Assembly (NCBI GenBank): GCA_016934415.1
Contig: JAFGSW010000022.1
Coordinates: 1 to 48,115 of the forward strand
Direction of reading: 5' to 3'
DNA from: Spirochaetales bacterium
GTDB lineage: Bacteria; Spirochaetota; Spirochaetia; SZUA-6; RPPD01
DNA: 48,115 bases
The notes under the pieces are model-generated. The model was not told where the DNA came from. It saw only the letters and a list, made by a program, of their open reading frames with translations, and searched no databases. Positions 9,380 to 18,382 of this stretch are shown one piece after another. A program made the translations under genes and the position numbers. Every line of letters begins with the position of its first letter. The first letter of the stretch is position 1.

Positions 9380-11293
9380 CTAAATAATTCCCGGGATGAA
9401 TTTGTATTTCACCTTCTTCATGTACGCCACGTAATCGGGATCCTTTTTCAGGTGCCGCTCCTCGGTTATCGCCCGGAAGAAATAAACGACGATGAATCCG
9501 ACTACCAGGCCCAGGTGCTTCTGCGACAGCAGGAAGAACTCGATGACCCACAGGAGGTTCTTTCCGATGTAGGCCGGGTGCCGGACAATGTTGTAGGGGA
9601 ACCGGGTGACGATCCCGCGGTTCGTCAGGTTGCTCGATTTGAATCCCAAGGCGACCGTCGCCGAGGCGTAGAACGCCCAGCAGACGGTGACGCCCACAAA
9701 GGCGGCGATTTTCACCGGTTCGCTGAGCTCGAAATTCGGCACCCAGGCGAATAAGTTGTCAACCCATTGGAAACTGAATTGGTTGAGGGGCGGATAGCAG
9801 GCGATACAGACCAGCCAACCGATGACGGTGGGCTCCACCGACTTGATCATGCTGTTCGTTTTTTTGCTTTCCACCGTGTAGGAAAAGGCGAAGATGGCGA
9901 CGTCCATCAGGATGATGAGATTGACCGCGAACTCATTGACACGGTAAAAATCCGGCTGCATGTTCATGATCTGCTCGATCATGACGAAAATATTATTGAT
10001 CGTCCACGTCCACAACAGAGGCATCCACAAGAATTTGACCCCGATGGCCAGAAACGCGGTTCTCCTGTACGGATTCCAGGCGTAATCCCGTTTATCGTAC
10101 GTTTTATGAAAGAGTTTTCTGATTCGTGCGTAGAGGAATGCGAAAATCCGCCAGATTTTTTTCTCCTGCAGGCGGTTCCAAAGATCCTCGCCTTTCCTTT
10201 TTTTAATATCGAGGTATGAATATACCAGGTAGAAAATCATGATCGGGTAATAGACGGGAAGGACGAAATTTCTGAAATATACATAATTCGAAGCGGTGAC
10301 GAACAGCGGGATGTGCTGGATGCGAACATAAGGCTCAGAGAAGTTGAATATGGGGAAAGGGATTGTCGGATTTGTAACGAAAGGAATCTGAAAGATCAAA
10401 ATCAAAACGTTGACCAATACGAAGGCGAAGGAAACGTACATGAGCGGGATCAGTGTTTCTTTGCCGCGGTAGACGATCACCATCAGAATGAAAAAAAACA
10501 CGGCGATGACCGTGAGAATGGCCACGACATTCGTCGAGAGGAAATTATAGAAAATGAAATTCCGGTCGATATATTGGGGTTTGCGTCCGATTTCCACCTG
10601 GTAAGGCTGACTGCCTCTGCCCAGCGTCACGGACACCCGGAGCCAGCCCGCCCGATGAATGCGCATCGTGCCCTCCGCCGCCGGAATCGCCTCTTCTTTC
10701 TCAAATGTCCATAACAAAACCGTGTGCTCACTGAGATCCGGCCGAGTGTTTTTAACCGTATAAATGATGCTGTTCCCTTCCACCCTGCGGTCGGTGATGA
10801 CCAGTTCGTCGGGGAAGACGGGGGTGCAGAGAGCGATGGGAGTCGGGTCTTTGAACGTGAGCGTGATCGTGCCGTCTCTTTCGATCGCCGTCGTTTTGAC
10901 GTCGACCCAGACGTCGATGACGGCGGCCTGGTTGACTGGTACGAAAAAATTGCTGATCAAGGTAGCCGGCTTGCCGTCCAGGGTGTACTTGATCTTCGCC
11001 CAAATGTTATAGGAGCCCGGGACAATGGGACGGGTAATATCGATGGGGACGGATTTTGTTTTTCCGGGCGCGACCCTAAAAGGAGTATTATCGGTTTTTA
11101 TTATTCCATTTATGTAATATTCGATTCCCGTCGCGTTCAGTACCACATCGCCGTTATTGCTGACATTCACCCGGACTGGATCGCTGAATTCAATGTCGAG
11201 GTTGATGATCAGATTTTGCGAAAATATGTCGCCGACAATACAAAGATGAAAAATCGCGACGAGGAGAGCAATGATCGGTCTTTTTGTCAGCAT
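9380..11293 (-). CDS. membrane methyltransferase (ICMT/PEMT-like) with extracytoplasmic Ig-like N-terminus
   Basis: 637 residues. Start at ATG 11293 rather than the frame-opening ATG at 11314, because a purine-rich AGGAGGAAGGGTGG stretch lies between them. A signal peptide (about 1-26) precedes a beta-rich region (about 30-240) resembling CARDB/NEW3-type Ig domains (DIEFSDPVRVNVSNNGDV). From about 250 there are about nine hydrophobic helices. The C-terminus has RFPYNIVRHPAYIGKNLLW and ITEERHLKKDPDYVAYM, the conserved SAM-binding RHPxYxG and EE motifs of isoprenylcysteine carboxyl methyltransferase and related phospholipid methyltransferases. Joining a secreted beta-domain to such a catalytic membrane module is unusual. 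Substrate is unknown. Confidence 0.75.
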   Translation of the reverse strand: MLTKRPIIALLVAIFHLCIVGDIFSQNLIINLDIEFSDPVRVNVSNNGDVVLNATGIEYYINGIIKTDNTPFRVAPGKTKSVPIDITRPIVPGSYNIWAKIKYTLDGKPATLISNFFVPVNQAAVIDVWVDVKTTAIERDGTITLTFKDPTPIALCTPVFPDELVITDRRVEGNSIIYTVKNTRPDLSEHTVLLWTFEKEEAIPAAEGTMRIHRAGWLRVSVTLGRGSQPYQVEIGRKPQYIDRNFIFYNFLSTNVVAILTVIAVFFFILMVIVYRGKETLIPLMYVSFAFVLVNVLILIFQIPFVTNPTIPFPIFNFSEPYVRIQHIPLFVTASNYVYFRNFVLPVYYPIMIFYLVYSYLDIKKRKGEDLWNRLQEKKIWRIFAFLYARIRKLFHKTYDKRDYAWNPYRRTAFLAIGVKFLWMPLLWTWTINNIFVMIEQIMNMQPDFYRVNEFAVNLIILMDVAIFAFSYTVESKKTNSMIKSVEPTVIGWLVCIACYPPLNQFSFQWVDNLFAWVPNFELSEPVKIAAFVGVTVCWAFYASATVALGFKSSNLTNRGIVTRFPYNIVRHPAYIGKNLLWVIEFFLLSQKHLGLVVGFIVVYFFRAITEERHLKKDPDYVAYMKKVKYKFIPGII

Positions 11294-11753
11294 ATATCCA
11301 CCCTTCCTCCTCATGTATCATGCGGAGATCAAACATATGTGTGGAAAATGACTCAACTTTGCGGAAATCGGGCTATGATAGAGGATAGCGGCGATTCCGT
11401 CAAGTTTGAAATATCCCGTTTCCAAGGGGAGGAGCATGTGTTGCTGTATATCGCTGTACCGGTTTAATCGAAAAGTGAACCGTTAACGACCTTCCGCGAC
11501 GAACGGTTGACTGTCCCCTTGACTAATTGCGATTGGCGTGATTTCCTCAATATAGGATTTTTTCAATATTTTAAAACGAGGCGAGGGAAATTGCCCGGTC
11601 GTGATCCATGGCCGTGATTTTTTGATACCGGGAATGGAATATTGAGATTGCTTTGAAATACCAGCTAATCCTATAGTGATTTATCAATCGGGACAAGTCG
11701 AGTGAAGCCGAAAATTCCAAAACGTGATGTATTTTCTCGAAGGAGTTTTCACG
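11294..11753. other. divergent intergenic region
   Basis: About 460 bp between the minus-strand ICMT-like gene and the plus-strand propeller gene. It is more AT-rich than its flanks and must hold two outward promoters. A plausible one for the plus strand is listed separately; I saw no RNA gene or repeat. Confidence 0.6.
11648..11677 (+). promoter_or_regulatory. possible sigma70-type promoter for the propeller lipoprotein
   Basis: TTGCTT at 11648-11653 and TATAGT at 11672-11677 with 18 bp between, about 76 bp before the start at 11754. Match is moderate; not tested. Confidence 0.35.
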
Positions 11754-13262
11754 ATGCGGCGGAAATATTTACTAGGCTTCATCCGGTTGGCGGCGGCAAT
11801 GCTGTCGGCCTCTTTTCTTTTCACGTGCGCCAGACAGAGCAGCATCGAACTCACCCTTCCCCCGGTCATTGTCCGCAGCGCGGACGATCAACGTATCGTC
11901 TGGGTCCAGAAGACCCCGGACGGCAAAGCGGCGGTGGCCGTGAACGGAAAACCCTTTCGCTCGAAATTTGACGAGATTTCACTGGTGGTGACGAGCCCGG
12001 ACGGCGCTCATGTCGCGGCCGCAACCAGGAAGGACGCGATCTGGAGGATGACCCTGGACGGCATGGAGGTGGGACCCGCCTGCGAAGCTGTCGGCGAGGG
12101 CGGCCCCGTATTCAGCCGCGACGACCGCCGGGTGGCGTACGCCGCCCGGATCAAGGACCGCTGGTTCGCGGTCGTCGACGGCAAACCCGCCGCCGGGGAA
12201 GGATACGATGCGATCGGCCCGATTGCGTTCGGCGGGGCGGACGGCGCGCGGCTGGCGTACGCGGCGGGGCGGGACGACAAATGGAGCATGGTGACGAACG
12301 ACAAGGCCGGACCTTTCTATGACAAGGTCGGCGATCCCGTTTTCAGCCCGGACGGTAAACGCCTCGCCTATACGGCCGAGGACGGCGACAAAAAATTCAT
12401 CGTCCTCGACGGCGCGCCGCAGCCGGCCTGGGACCAGGTGGAGAAGCCCGTCTTCAGCTTCGACGGACGCCACATCGCGTACAGCGCGAGAAAAGGCGAG
12501 ACCAGCCTGGTGATCGAGGACGGCGTGAGGATCGGAGACGTCTACCCGATGTCGTCGATCATCAATCCGGTCGTCTTCGGACCCAAGGATTCACGGGTGG
12601 CCTTTGCCGCTTATACCGGGAAGGGCTGGATGGTGGTCGTCGACGGAAAGGCGGGGACGCTCTACAAGGACGTCCTGGCCGACAACATCATGCTCAGTCC
12701 CGACGGCAAAGGTTGCGTATTTCCGGCGGCCGCGGACAACGGATGGATCGTCGTCCAGGACGGCCGGGAAGGACCGGCCTGGGACAGGATCGTCGTCGGC
12801 GACGGCGCCTATAGCGCGGACGGCTCGCAATTCGTTTACGCGGGCCGGAGAGGCAAGGAATGGCACCTGGTCGTGAACGGGTGGGAACAACCGCCGCTCG
12901 ATTACAGTGAGATCAGCCCCGAAGGAGGGCCCGGTTTCAGCCCGGATGGAAAGTACATCGTCTTTAAAAGCCGGAAAAAACGCAAATGGTACATGGTGGT
13001 CAACGGACAAGCCGGCCCGGCGTACGACCGCTTATACAAGCCCGTCTTTCAAGCCGGGGGCGTGGCCTACTTGGCGGAGAGGGATGACGACATCGCCATT
13101 GTCCGCGTTCTGCAGCCCTATCCGGAGACCGAAGCGACCGGTCCGGCCCAAGTGACCGAAACGCGGGTGAGCGATATCCCGAGGTTCGCGTTCGATCCGG
13201 CAGAATGCATCCCGTGCAAGGAAAAGGGACGGCTTTTGTACCATGAAGACGATGATGATTAA
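11754..13262 (+). CDS. beta-propeller (PD40/WD40-like) lipoprotein with C-terminal CxxC and acidic tail
   Basis: 502 residues. ATG 11754 chosen from AAGGAG at 11740-11745; the frame opens 30 bp earlier without a ribosome site. The signal peptide ends in lipobox LFTC. The body is nine to ten repeats of about 40 residues alternating PVFSPDGKRLAYTA with KKFIVLDGAPQPAWDQV, a PD40-type propeller. The C-terminus carries CIPCKEKG followed by an Asp-rich HEDDDD end. Propellers of this type serve as protein or ligand scaffolds, often near the outer membrane. The next gene is a thioredoxin-CcdA fusion, so the CxxC may be a redox partner site (inference). Not recognised as TolB: no amidase-like N-terminal domain. 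Confidence 0.8.
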   Translation: MRRKYLLGFIRLAAAMLSASFLFTCARQSSIELTLPPVIVRSADDQRIVWVQKTPDGKAAVAVNGKPFRSKFDEISLVVTSPDGAHVAAATRKDAIWRMTLDGMEVGPACEAVGEGGPVFSRDDRRVAYAARIKDRWFAVVDGKPAAGEGYDAIGPIAFGGADGARLAYAAGRDDKWSMVTNDKAGPFYDKVGDPVFSPDGKRLAYTAEDGDKKFIVLDGAPQPAWDQVEKPVFSFDGRHIAYSARKGETSLVIEDGVRIGDVYPMSSIINPVVFGPKDSRVAFAAYTGKGWMVVVDGKAGTLYKDVLADNIMLSPDGKGCVFPAAADNGWIVVQDGREGPAWDRIVVGDGAYSADGSQFVYAGRRGKEWHLVVNGWEQPPLDYSEISPEGGPGFSPDGKYIVFKSRKKRKWYMVVNGQAGPAYDRLYKPVFQAGGVAYLAERDDDIAIVRVLQPYPETEATGPAQVTETRVSDIPRFAFDPAECIPCKEKGRLLYHEDDDD

Positions 13263-13323
13263 CGATGAACGGACACCACGTTTTTTCATATAAAATGTAA
13301 CGGCGTACACCGCGTGAATAGAG

Positions 13324-13373
13324 GCGCCCTTGAACCGGTTGCGTAATAAGGAGGACCGGTTCTCTCAGGGCGC
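13324..13373 (+). other. long hairpin between propeller and CcdA-fusion genes
   Basis: Nested inverted repeats: GCGCCCT (13324-13330) with AGGGCGC (13367-13373), and GAACCGGT (13332-13339) with ACCGGTTC (13355-13362). No T-run follows, so it is not a standard intrinsic terminator. It could be a processing or attenuation structure controlling the downstream gene. Confidence 0.45.
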
Positions 13374-13419
13374 TTCTTCATGCGCCGGCGCCGGAAAAAA
13401 ATGAAGGTGAGGTTATCGT

Positions 13420-14940
13420 ATGCATAGAATGAGGGCGCTCGCGCGGGCGCTCGCGCGTATTGCGATTCCGTTGTGGCTGGCATTGTTCGCGGCGACGGCA
13501 GCCTGGGCCGCGGATGCAATCTCCTTATCGGACAAGGAATGGTCGGCGGGAACGATCCGGGCGGGCCGCGTTGTCGAAAAACAGCTCTCCGTCACCAATG
13601 GCGGGAAAGACGAGCTCAAGCTCGAGATCGATTCGGACACGGCCCGGCTGTCAGTCGAGCCTGATGCGCTGCAATTGGCGCCGGGAGCGACGGCTTTCAT
13701 CAAACTGTTCTTCGACGCCAATGGGAATGCCGGCGATTTCTCCTATCGCCTCGCGTTCCGCGCCAAAGACGGGGCGGGCCCGGAAAAAACGTTTCCCGTC
13801 AATGGGAAGATCGATTCTTCGTCGAAAATCACGGAAGTCGACTTCTTTTACTACTTCGCGTCCAACTGCCACGAGTGCCTGGATTTCCTCAACATCACCG
13901 TGCCCGGTCTGGAGGAAAAACTGGGCGTCAGCCTCAACGTGTGGGAGCGCGACGTCCTCATCCCGGCGAATATCGGCCTGTACAAGCACAAGGTGAAACA
14001 GCTCGGACAGAAAGCCAACGACCTGCCGTCCGTCATCATCGGGGACACCGTTCTCCAGGGGTATGATCAGATCGACCGCGAGCTCGAGAGGGTGCTCGCC
14101 TCGTACGCGGCCGGCACCGTTCCGGCTGTCGAGGCGAACCCGAAGAACGTCCTCGACGGGAACGCCGCAGGCGGGAGCGGTTCCGACGACGCGCTGGCCG
14201 TCTTTCCAGTCATCCTTGCCGGGCTCATTGACGGCGTCAATCCGTGCGTCATCAGCACGCTCATTTTCCTCCTCGCCTACCTCGCCTTCGCCGGTCGGAC
14301 GAAAAAGCAGGTTCTCATCATCGGCGTCGTTTACTCGCTCGTCGTGTTCGTGACGTATTATCTCATCGGCCTGGGATTCTTCCAGGTGATCCAGGCGCTG
14401 ACCGCGTTCCCCCCCATCGCGCTCGTTATTCAGATCGTCCTCTGGGTCGTCCTTATCCTGTTTGGTGCTTTGAGCATTCACGATTTCATCAAGATCAGGC
14501 AGAACAAGGTGAAGGAAGTCAAGCTCCAGCTTTCAGACCGCTTCAAGGACCGCATCCGGAAGACTATCCGGACGCAGGCGGCGTCCGTCACCATCGTCGC
14601 CAGCACGATCGTCGTCGCCTTCACCGTCACCCTTTTCGAGCTCGCCTGCACGGGCCAGATCTATCTGCCCACCATCACGGCGCTCGTCCGGACGCGGCGG
14701 CACATATCCGATTTCATTTATCTCGGCATCTACAACCTGGCGTTCATCGCCCCTCTCGTTCTCGTCTTTTTCCTGACGTACCGGGGAATGACGTCGCAAA
14801 AGCTGACGGCTTTTTTTCAGAAGCACATGGCGCTTGTCAAGCTCGTGACCGCCGTCCTCTTTTTCGGGCTGGCGGCCGTCGTGGCGATCATCAACATACC
14901 GCTTCTTTTAGTATACATTTCGAAGTTATTTGGAAATTGA
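13420..14940 (+). CDS. DUF1573-like / thioredoxin-like / CcdA-like thiol-redox fusion
   Basis: 506 residues. A signal peptide (1-30) leads to a DUF1573-like Ig domain (about 33-128), then a thioredoxin-like domain (about 135-235) with active-site CHEC in FYYFASNCHECLDFL, then six or seven membrane helices (from about 260). The membrane part has the paired CcdA/DsbD cysteines: DGVNPCVISTL and FELACTGQIYLP. DsbD-like proteins carry electrons from cytoplasmic thioredoxin across the membrane to extracytoplasmic partners; here the receiving thioredoxin is on the same chain. Start ATG preceded by GGTGAGG. Likely reduces disulfides of secreted proteins or cytochrome-type substrates. The domain order differs from classical DsbD. 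Confidence 0.82.
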   Translation: MHRMRALARALARIAIPLWLALFAATAAWAADAISLSDKEWSAGTIRAGRVVEKQLSVTNGGKDELKLEIDSDTARLSVEPDALQLAPGATAFIKLFFDANGNAGDFSYRLAFRAKDGAGPEKTFPVNGKIDSSSKITEVDFFYYFASNCHECLDFLNITVPGLEEKLGVSLNVWERDVLIPANIGLYKHKVKQLGQKANDLPSVIIGDTVLQGYDQIDRELERVLASYAAGTVPAVEANPKNVLDGNAAGGSGSDDALAVFPVILAGLIDGVNPCVISTLIFLLAYLAFAGRTKKQVLIIGVVYSLVVFVTYYLIGLGFFQVIQALTAFPPIALVIQIVLWVVLILFGALSIHDFIKIRQNKVKEVKLQLSDRFKDRIRKTIRTQAASVTIVASTIVVAFTVTLFELACTGQIYLPTITALVRTRRHISDFIYLGIYNLAFIAPLVLVFFLTYRGMTSQKLTAFFQKHMALVKLVTAVLFFGLAAVVAIINIPLLLVYISKLFGN

Positions 14941-15059
14941 GGTGGAACACTCATGATGACGCGTTTGAATTGCAGAATGGAAGTCCGCCTATAATTTGAA
15001 TTTCATACCGGAAGACATATTCCTGATGGAAGGGCTGATCCGTATTATGGAACGGCCAT

Positions 15060-15130
15060 AACCCCCGCGGGGCGAAAAGAAACGCCTTTTTCGTGAAGGC
15101 CCCCAAACTTTTCCCTCCGGGGGTTTTTTA
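15060..15130 (+). terminator. intrinsic terminator after the CcdA-fusion gene
   Basis: AACCCCCG (15060-15067) pairs with CGGGGGTT (15118-15125) ahead of a T-run to 15129; a smaller GGCG/CGCC hairpin sits inside the loop. The inner CCCCC at about 15100 offers an alternative, shorter stem with the same 3' arm, which hints at mutually exclusive folds. Confidence 0.65.
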
Positions 15131-15191
15131 TTGCCGGATGGCGTCTATTTCCCAGCACTAATTCCGAATTCGATCGTAAGTTCTCCCGTAT

Positions 15192-15315
15192 AGTGCTCCC
15201 AAGATTGTTGTGAGATAAAATTTGTGGAGAAAATAGAGAAAAAATATATCAGGAAGGGGTCATTATGCCACTTTTTTCATTCTCGATGGCATACAATAAC
15301 AATCTTGGGGGCACT
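15192..15315. mobile_element. 124-bp MITE-like element with terminal inverted repeats
   Basis: The ends AGTGCTCCCAAGATTGTT (15192-15209) and AACAATCTTGGGGGCACT (15298-15315) are inverted copies with one mismatch in 18. The interior is AT-rich, has no frame, and contains an ATGCCA/TGGCAT hairpin (15265-15292). A second, single end of the same family lies at 18533-18587. Non-autonomous, so a transposase elsewhere would be needed. I see no clear target-site duplication. Confidence 0.6.
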
Positions 15316-15392
15316 CATCTGTAGATATTTTCCCGGAATCCCCCGCAGCCGCAACTTGAAATCTGCCTAGACGGCGGTTATTCTCCTCTTTT

Positions 15393-15873
15393 ATGAAGAT
15401 TCATATCCTCGGTCCATCGGGCGCGGGCACCACGACTCTGGGCAGGGGGCTGGCGGTGGCGCTCGGAATTCCTCAGTTCGATTCCGACTATTTTTTCTGG
15501 ATCGAGACAGACCCCCCTTCACGCACGTCAGGCCGAAAGAGGAACGGAACGCCCTGCTCGCATCGGCGCTGGCCGGTTTGCGTCGTGGGTGGTGAGCGGC
15601 TCGATGATGGGGTGGGGGGATTTTCTCATATCGGATATCGATTTCATCATCTATAAATATGTTTCATGGGCGATCCGGCGCGAACGGCTGAAGGCCCGTG
15701 AACGCGGCCGGTACGGCGAGCGTATACTGCCCGGCAATGATATGCATAAACTTCACTTCGAGTTCATGGAATGGGCATCTCAATATGCTTGGACATTTGA
15801 TAAGCGGTCGTTCCATCGGCCATATGCCGGGCGCGGCGGCCGATGCGAAAACCGCGTTTCTTCCAGAAGCTGA
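15393..15873 (+). pseudogene. P-loop (adenylate-kinase-like) ATPase, frameshifted and truncated
   Basis: The N-terminus has an intact Walker A-type GPSGAGTTTLG and PQFDSDYFFWIETDPP, typical of small P-loop AAA/adenylate-kinase-like proteins. After C6 at 15512-15517 the homologous reading continues in another frame (FTHVRPKEERNALLASALAG), and after about 15584-15588 in the third (WVVSGSMMGWGDFLI, then ARERGRYGERILPGNDMH). Similarity ends near 15793 (EWASQYAW), where the convergent acetyltransferase gene begins; the last 30 or so codons are not family-like. Two shifts plus loss of the C-terminus argue for decay, although the C6 shift alone could be a sequencing error. Confidence 0.75.
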
Positions 15874-16276
15874 TTCCCGCCTCGTTATTCACCTGCACCC
15901 CGGATTCAATGACCTTCGCGCCCGCGGTTAGCATGAGGTGCGATTCGAGGGCGGCCAGAAGCGCCGTCCCCAGCCCGCGCCGGCGGTGCGCCGAGGCGAT
16001 CATGAGGAGGGAAAGGAAAGCCCGTCCTCTTTTATACTTCGGGATGAAATCGAGCACGCCGACTATTTCGTCAGTATCGTCACGGATTCCGCAATAGAAG
16101 CCGCCGACTTCCTTCGAATGCGCGATGTCCGTCGTGACCATTTCGAGCGAGGTGCATGGCACCGGGCCGAGGGCGAGAAAGTCTTCGCATCGCCGGTACA
16201 CTTCCAGTACGGAAGGAATATCGTCGTCGGTCACGGGCCGGACCGTAAAACCTGGTCCGCCGAACAGATTGTTCAT
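15764..16276 (-). CDS. GNAT-family N-acetyltransferase
   Basis: 170 residues. ATG 16276 is preferred over the ATG 21 bp upstream because GAAAGGAAAGG precedes it. FTVRPVTDDDIPSVLEVY opens the fold, the acetyl-CoA motif is ASAHRRRGLGTALLAALE (R-R-x-G-x-G/A), and VNNEAGISFWKKRGF is motif B. Transfers an acetyl group to an unknown small molecule or protein amine. Its 3' end overlaps the broken P-loop gene, convergent to it. Confidence 0.88.
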   Translation of the reverse strand: MNNLFGGPGFTVRPVTDDDIPSVLEVYRRCEDFLALGPVPCTSLEMVTTDIAHSKEVGGFYCGIRDDTDEIVGVLDFIPKYKRGRAFLSLLMIASAHRRRGLGTALLAALESHLMLTAGAKVIESGVQVNNEAGISFWKKRGFRIGRRARHMADGTTAYQMSKHIEMPIP

Positions 16277-16332
16277 CGCCTTTCCTTTCTCAACCATAAT
16301 CGATTCTCTCGGAACTGATTTTTTCGCAACTG

Positions 16333-16365
16333 AAAAAACCCGGCCCCGGGTTGTTCGAGGCCGGG
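16333..16365 (-). terminator. intrinsic terminator for the cyclase-like gene
   Basis: Read on the minus strand: CCCGGCC (16365-16359), loop, GGCCGGG (16345-16339), then six T (16338-16333). It lies just past the stop of the gene ending at 16392. Confidence 0.75.
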
Positions 16366-16391
16366 CGGATGCTTCCCGCGCGATTCGTTAT

Positions 16392-16916
16392 CTATTCCGC
16401 CAAATATGTCACCGGCGGCGTGTATTTATGAAATAATTTTCTGGTCGCGGCGTCGAGCTTGCGGAAGAGCTGCGGACTGATATTAAACCGGCCTTTCCAC
16501 GGTTTGCCGTTCATGATAAACGTCACGCCGACCGGCTCGCCGAAGGCGTCCAGCGAAAGAAAAGGTTCTTTTCCCAGCCTGCCGACCGCGATCTCACCGC
16601 AGTGGGCGGAAAAGCTGGCGCGGCAGTGGTAGCCGCGGTTTTTTAGATCGCTTTCGAGTTTTTCCTTGAGGGACAGGAGCGCCCGAACCTTGTCGTCCCA
16701 CTCCACGGGCTCGAAAACCATGAAATTGGCGTCGCCGTCGTTCTTAACGATGAGGGGACGATGGGGCGCGAGTGTCTCGATGGTGAGCACCTGTAGGCAG
16801 TTCAGAAGCGCGAACAGCTCCGCCGGAGGCAGCTTGCCCATGATCGGCCCGAAACTCTCGAGGTCGTATACGGCAATGAGATGTTCTTTGATGATGAGGG
16901 ATGGTGATTGATCCAT
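16392..16916 (-). CDS. degenerate class III nucleotide cyclase-like domain protein
   Basis: 174 residues, a single soluble domain. The layout matches a class III cyclase homology domain: HLIAVYDLESFGPIMGKL (first metal Asp in YDLESF), then PAELFALLNCLQVL, KNDGDANFMVF (second metal Asp in the GD pair), and FSAHCGEIAVGRLG near the dimer interface. The usual transition-state Asn/Arg segment (NxxxR after VxGxxVN) reads FGEPVGVTFIM and lacks these residues, so activity is doubtful; a nucleotide sensor or protein-protein module is possible. Stand-alone, with its own terminator. Function not assigned. Confidence 0.6.
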   Translation of the reverse strand: MDQSPSLIIKEHLIAVYDLESFGPIMGKLPPAELFALLNCLQVLTIETLAPHRPLIVKNDGDANFMVFEPVEWDDKVRALLSLKEKLESDLKNRGYHCRASFSAHCGEIAVGRLGKEPFLSLDAFGEPVGVTFIMNGKPWKGRFNISPQLFRKLDAATRKLFHKYTPPVTYLAE

Positions 16917-17155
16917 ACGTCGTTCCTTGTTACGTGTTCAGTCAGCCCAAACGTCTGACGGTCATGGCCCGAACCATTGCGGTTCGGAATGGATCTTCGT
17001 CGGCCCTTGCGTCCGACAGTATTGTCAAAGATCGATGCGCGGGAAGTGAGATTGGAAAGCATATCGCACGTCGATCGTTTTTTCAAGACGAAGTGCAGTT
17101 CGAGGATGTGGGACGAAAGTGCCTTTATCACGGCCCTGTACGCCGGGCCACCGAC

Positions 17156-18382
17156 TCATTTCCAATACATATTCGATTTGATCTTCTTTTTCAGAGCCGC
17201 GTCATCCAACGGATGGCGGGCGATGCCGCCCGCGATCGCCGCCCGGGCCGTGGCGAAGGCGACCGCCGCTCCCACCCGACGGTCGAGCGGCGACGGCACG
17301 ACGATGCCGCGCGCCAAATCCTTCGGCGCGACGAGTGCGGCGATCGCCTCGGCGGCGGCCCGCTTCATGTCCTCGATGATGGCCGAAGCGCCGACGTCGA
17401 GCGCGCCGCGGAAGATGCCCGGGAAGGCGAGCACGTTGTTGATCTGGTTGGGAAAGTCCGAGCGGCCGGTGGCGACGACGGACGCCCCGCCGGCCTTCGC
17501 GTCGCCGGGCATGATCTCCGGGTCGGGGTTGGCCATGGCGAAGATGATCGGGGCCGGGGCCATGGCGCTTACGTCCTCGCGGGAGAGGAGATTGGCGCCG
17601 GACACGCCGATGAAGACGTCTGCCCCCTTGAGCGCGTCGGGAAGGCGGCCCTCGCGGTTTTTCCGGTTGGTGATGGAAAGCATATCCCGTTTGATCGGAT
17701 TCAAATCGGAGCGGCCCGGAGAGATGATGCCTTTGGAATCGCAGAGGAGGACGTGGGGGAAACCGTAGTCAAAGAGGAACCTGGCGATGGCGATGCCGGC
17801 CGCACCCGCGCCATTGATGACGATGAAGACGTTCTCCTTCTTTTTGCCGGTGATCCGCAGGGCGTTTATAAGCGCGGCCAGGGTGACGACGGCGGTCCCG
17901 TGTTGGTCGTCGTGGAAGACCGGTATGGAGAGCGTGCGCTTAAGCGCGTCCTCGATCTCGAAGCAGCGCGGCGCCGAAATGTCCTCCAAATTGATGCCGC
18001 CCAAACACGGCGCGAGCGCCGTCGCCACGGCGATGATCTCATCGGTTTTTTGCGTGCCGACGCAGACCGGGAACGCGTCCACGCCGCCGAATTCCTTGAA
18101 GAGTACGGACTTGCCCTCCATGACGGGCAGGCCCGCCTCCGGCCCGATGTTCCCCAGGCCGAGCACCGCGCTCCCGTCGGAGAGCACGGCCACGATGTTC
18201 CAGCGCGATGTGTAATCGAAGGAGAGCTCCTTGTGCCTGGCTATTTCGAGGCACGGCGCCCCGACGCCGGGCGTGTAGAGCAACGACAAATCCCGAATCG
18301 TCTTGATGCGCTTTTTGGGGAGAATCCTTATTTTTCCTTTCATCAAACGATGAAGTTCTATGGCGTCTTGTCCTATGTTCAT
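17156..18382 (-). CDS. NAD(P)-dependent malic enzyme
   Basis: Oxidative decarboxylation of malate to pyruvate with NAD(P)+ and a divalent metal, in the cytoplasm. 408 residues, the short bacterial form without a phosphotransacetylase domain. LSLLYTPGVGAPC carries the catalytic Tyr, LGLGNIGPEAGLPVMEGK the catalytic Lys, and FEIEDALKR plus IPVFHDDQHGTAVV the metal site. The cofactor fold shows INGAGAAGIAIA, and SRSDFPNQINN-type GRSDFPNQINNVLAFPG is present. ATG with TATAG-rich upstream on the minus strand. Feeds pyruvate and reducing power; cofactor preference cannot be fixed by eye. Confidence 0.93.
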   Translation of the reverse strand: MNIGQDAIELHRLMKGKIRILPKKRIKTIRDLSLLYTPGVGAPCLEIARHKELSFDYTSRWNIVAVLSDGSAVLGLGNIGPEAGLPVMEGKSVLFKEFGGVDAFPVCVGTQKTDEIIAVATALAPCLGGINLEDISAPRCFEIEDALKRTLSIPVFHDDQHGTAVVTLAALINALRITGKKKENVFIVINGAGAAGIAIARFLFDYGFPHVLLCDSKGIISPGRSDLNPIKRDMLSITNRKNREGRLPDALKGADVFIGVSGANLLSREDVSAMAPAPIIFAMANPDPEIMPGDAKAGGASVVATGRSDFPNQINNVLAFPGIFRGALDVGASAIIEDMKRAAAEAIAALVAPKDLARGIVVPSPLDRRVGAAVAFATARAAIAGGIARHPLDDAALKKKIKSNMYWK

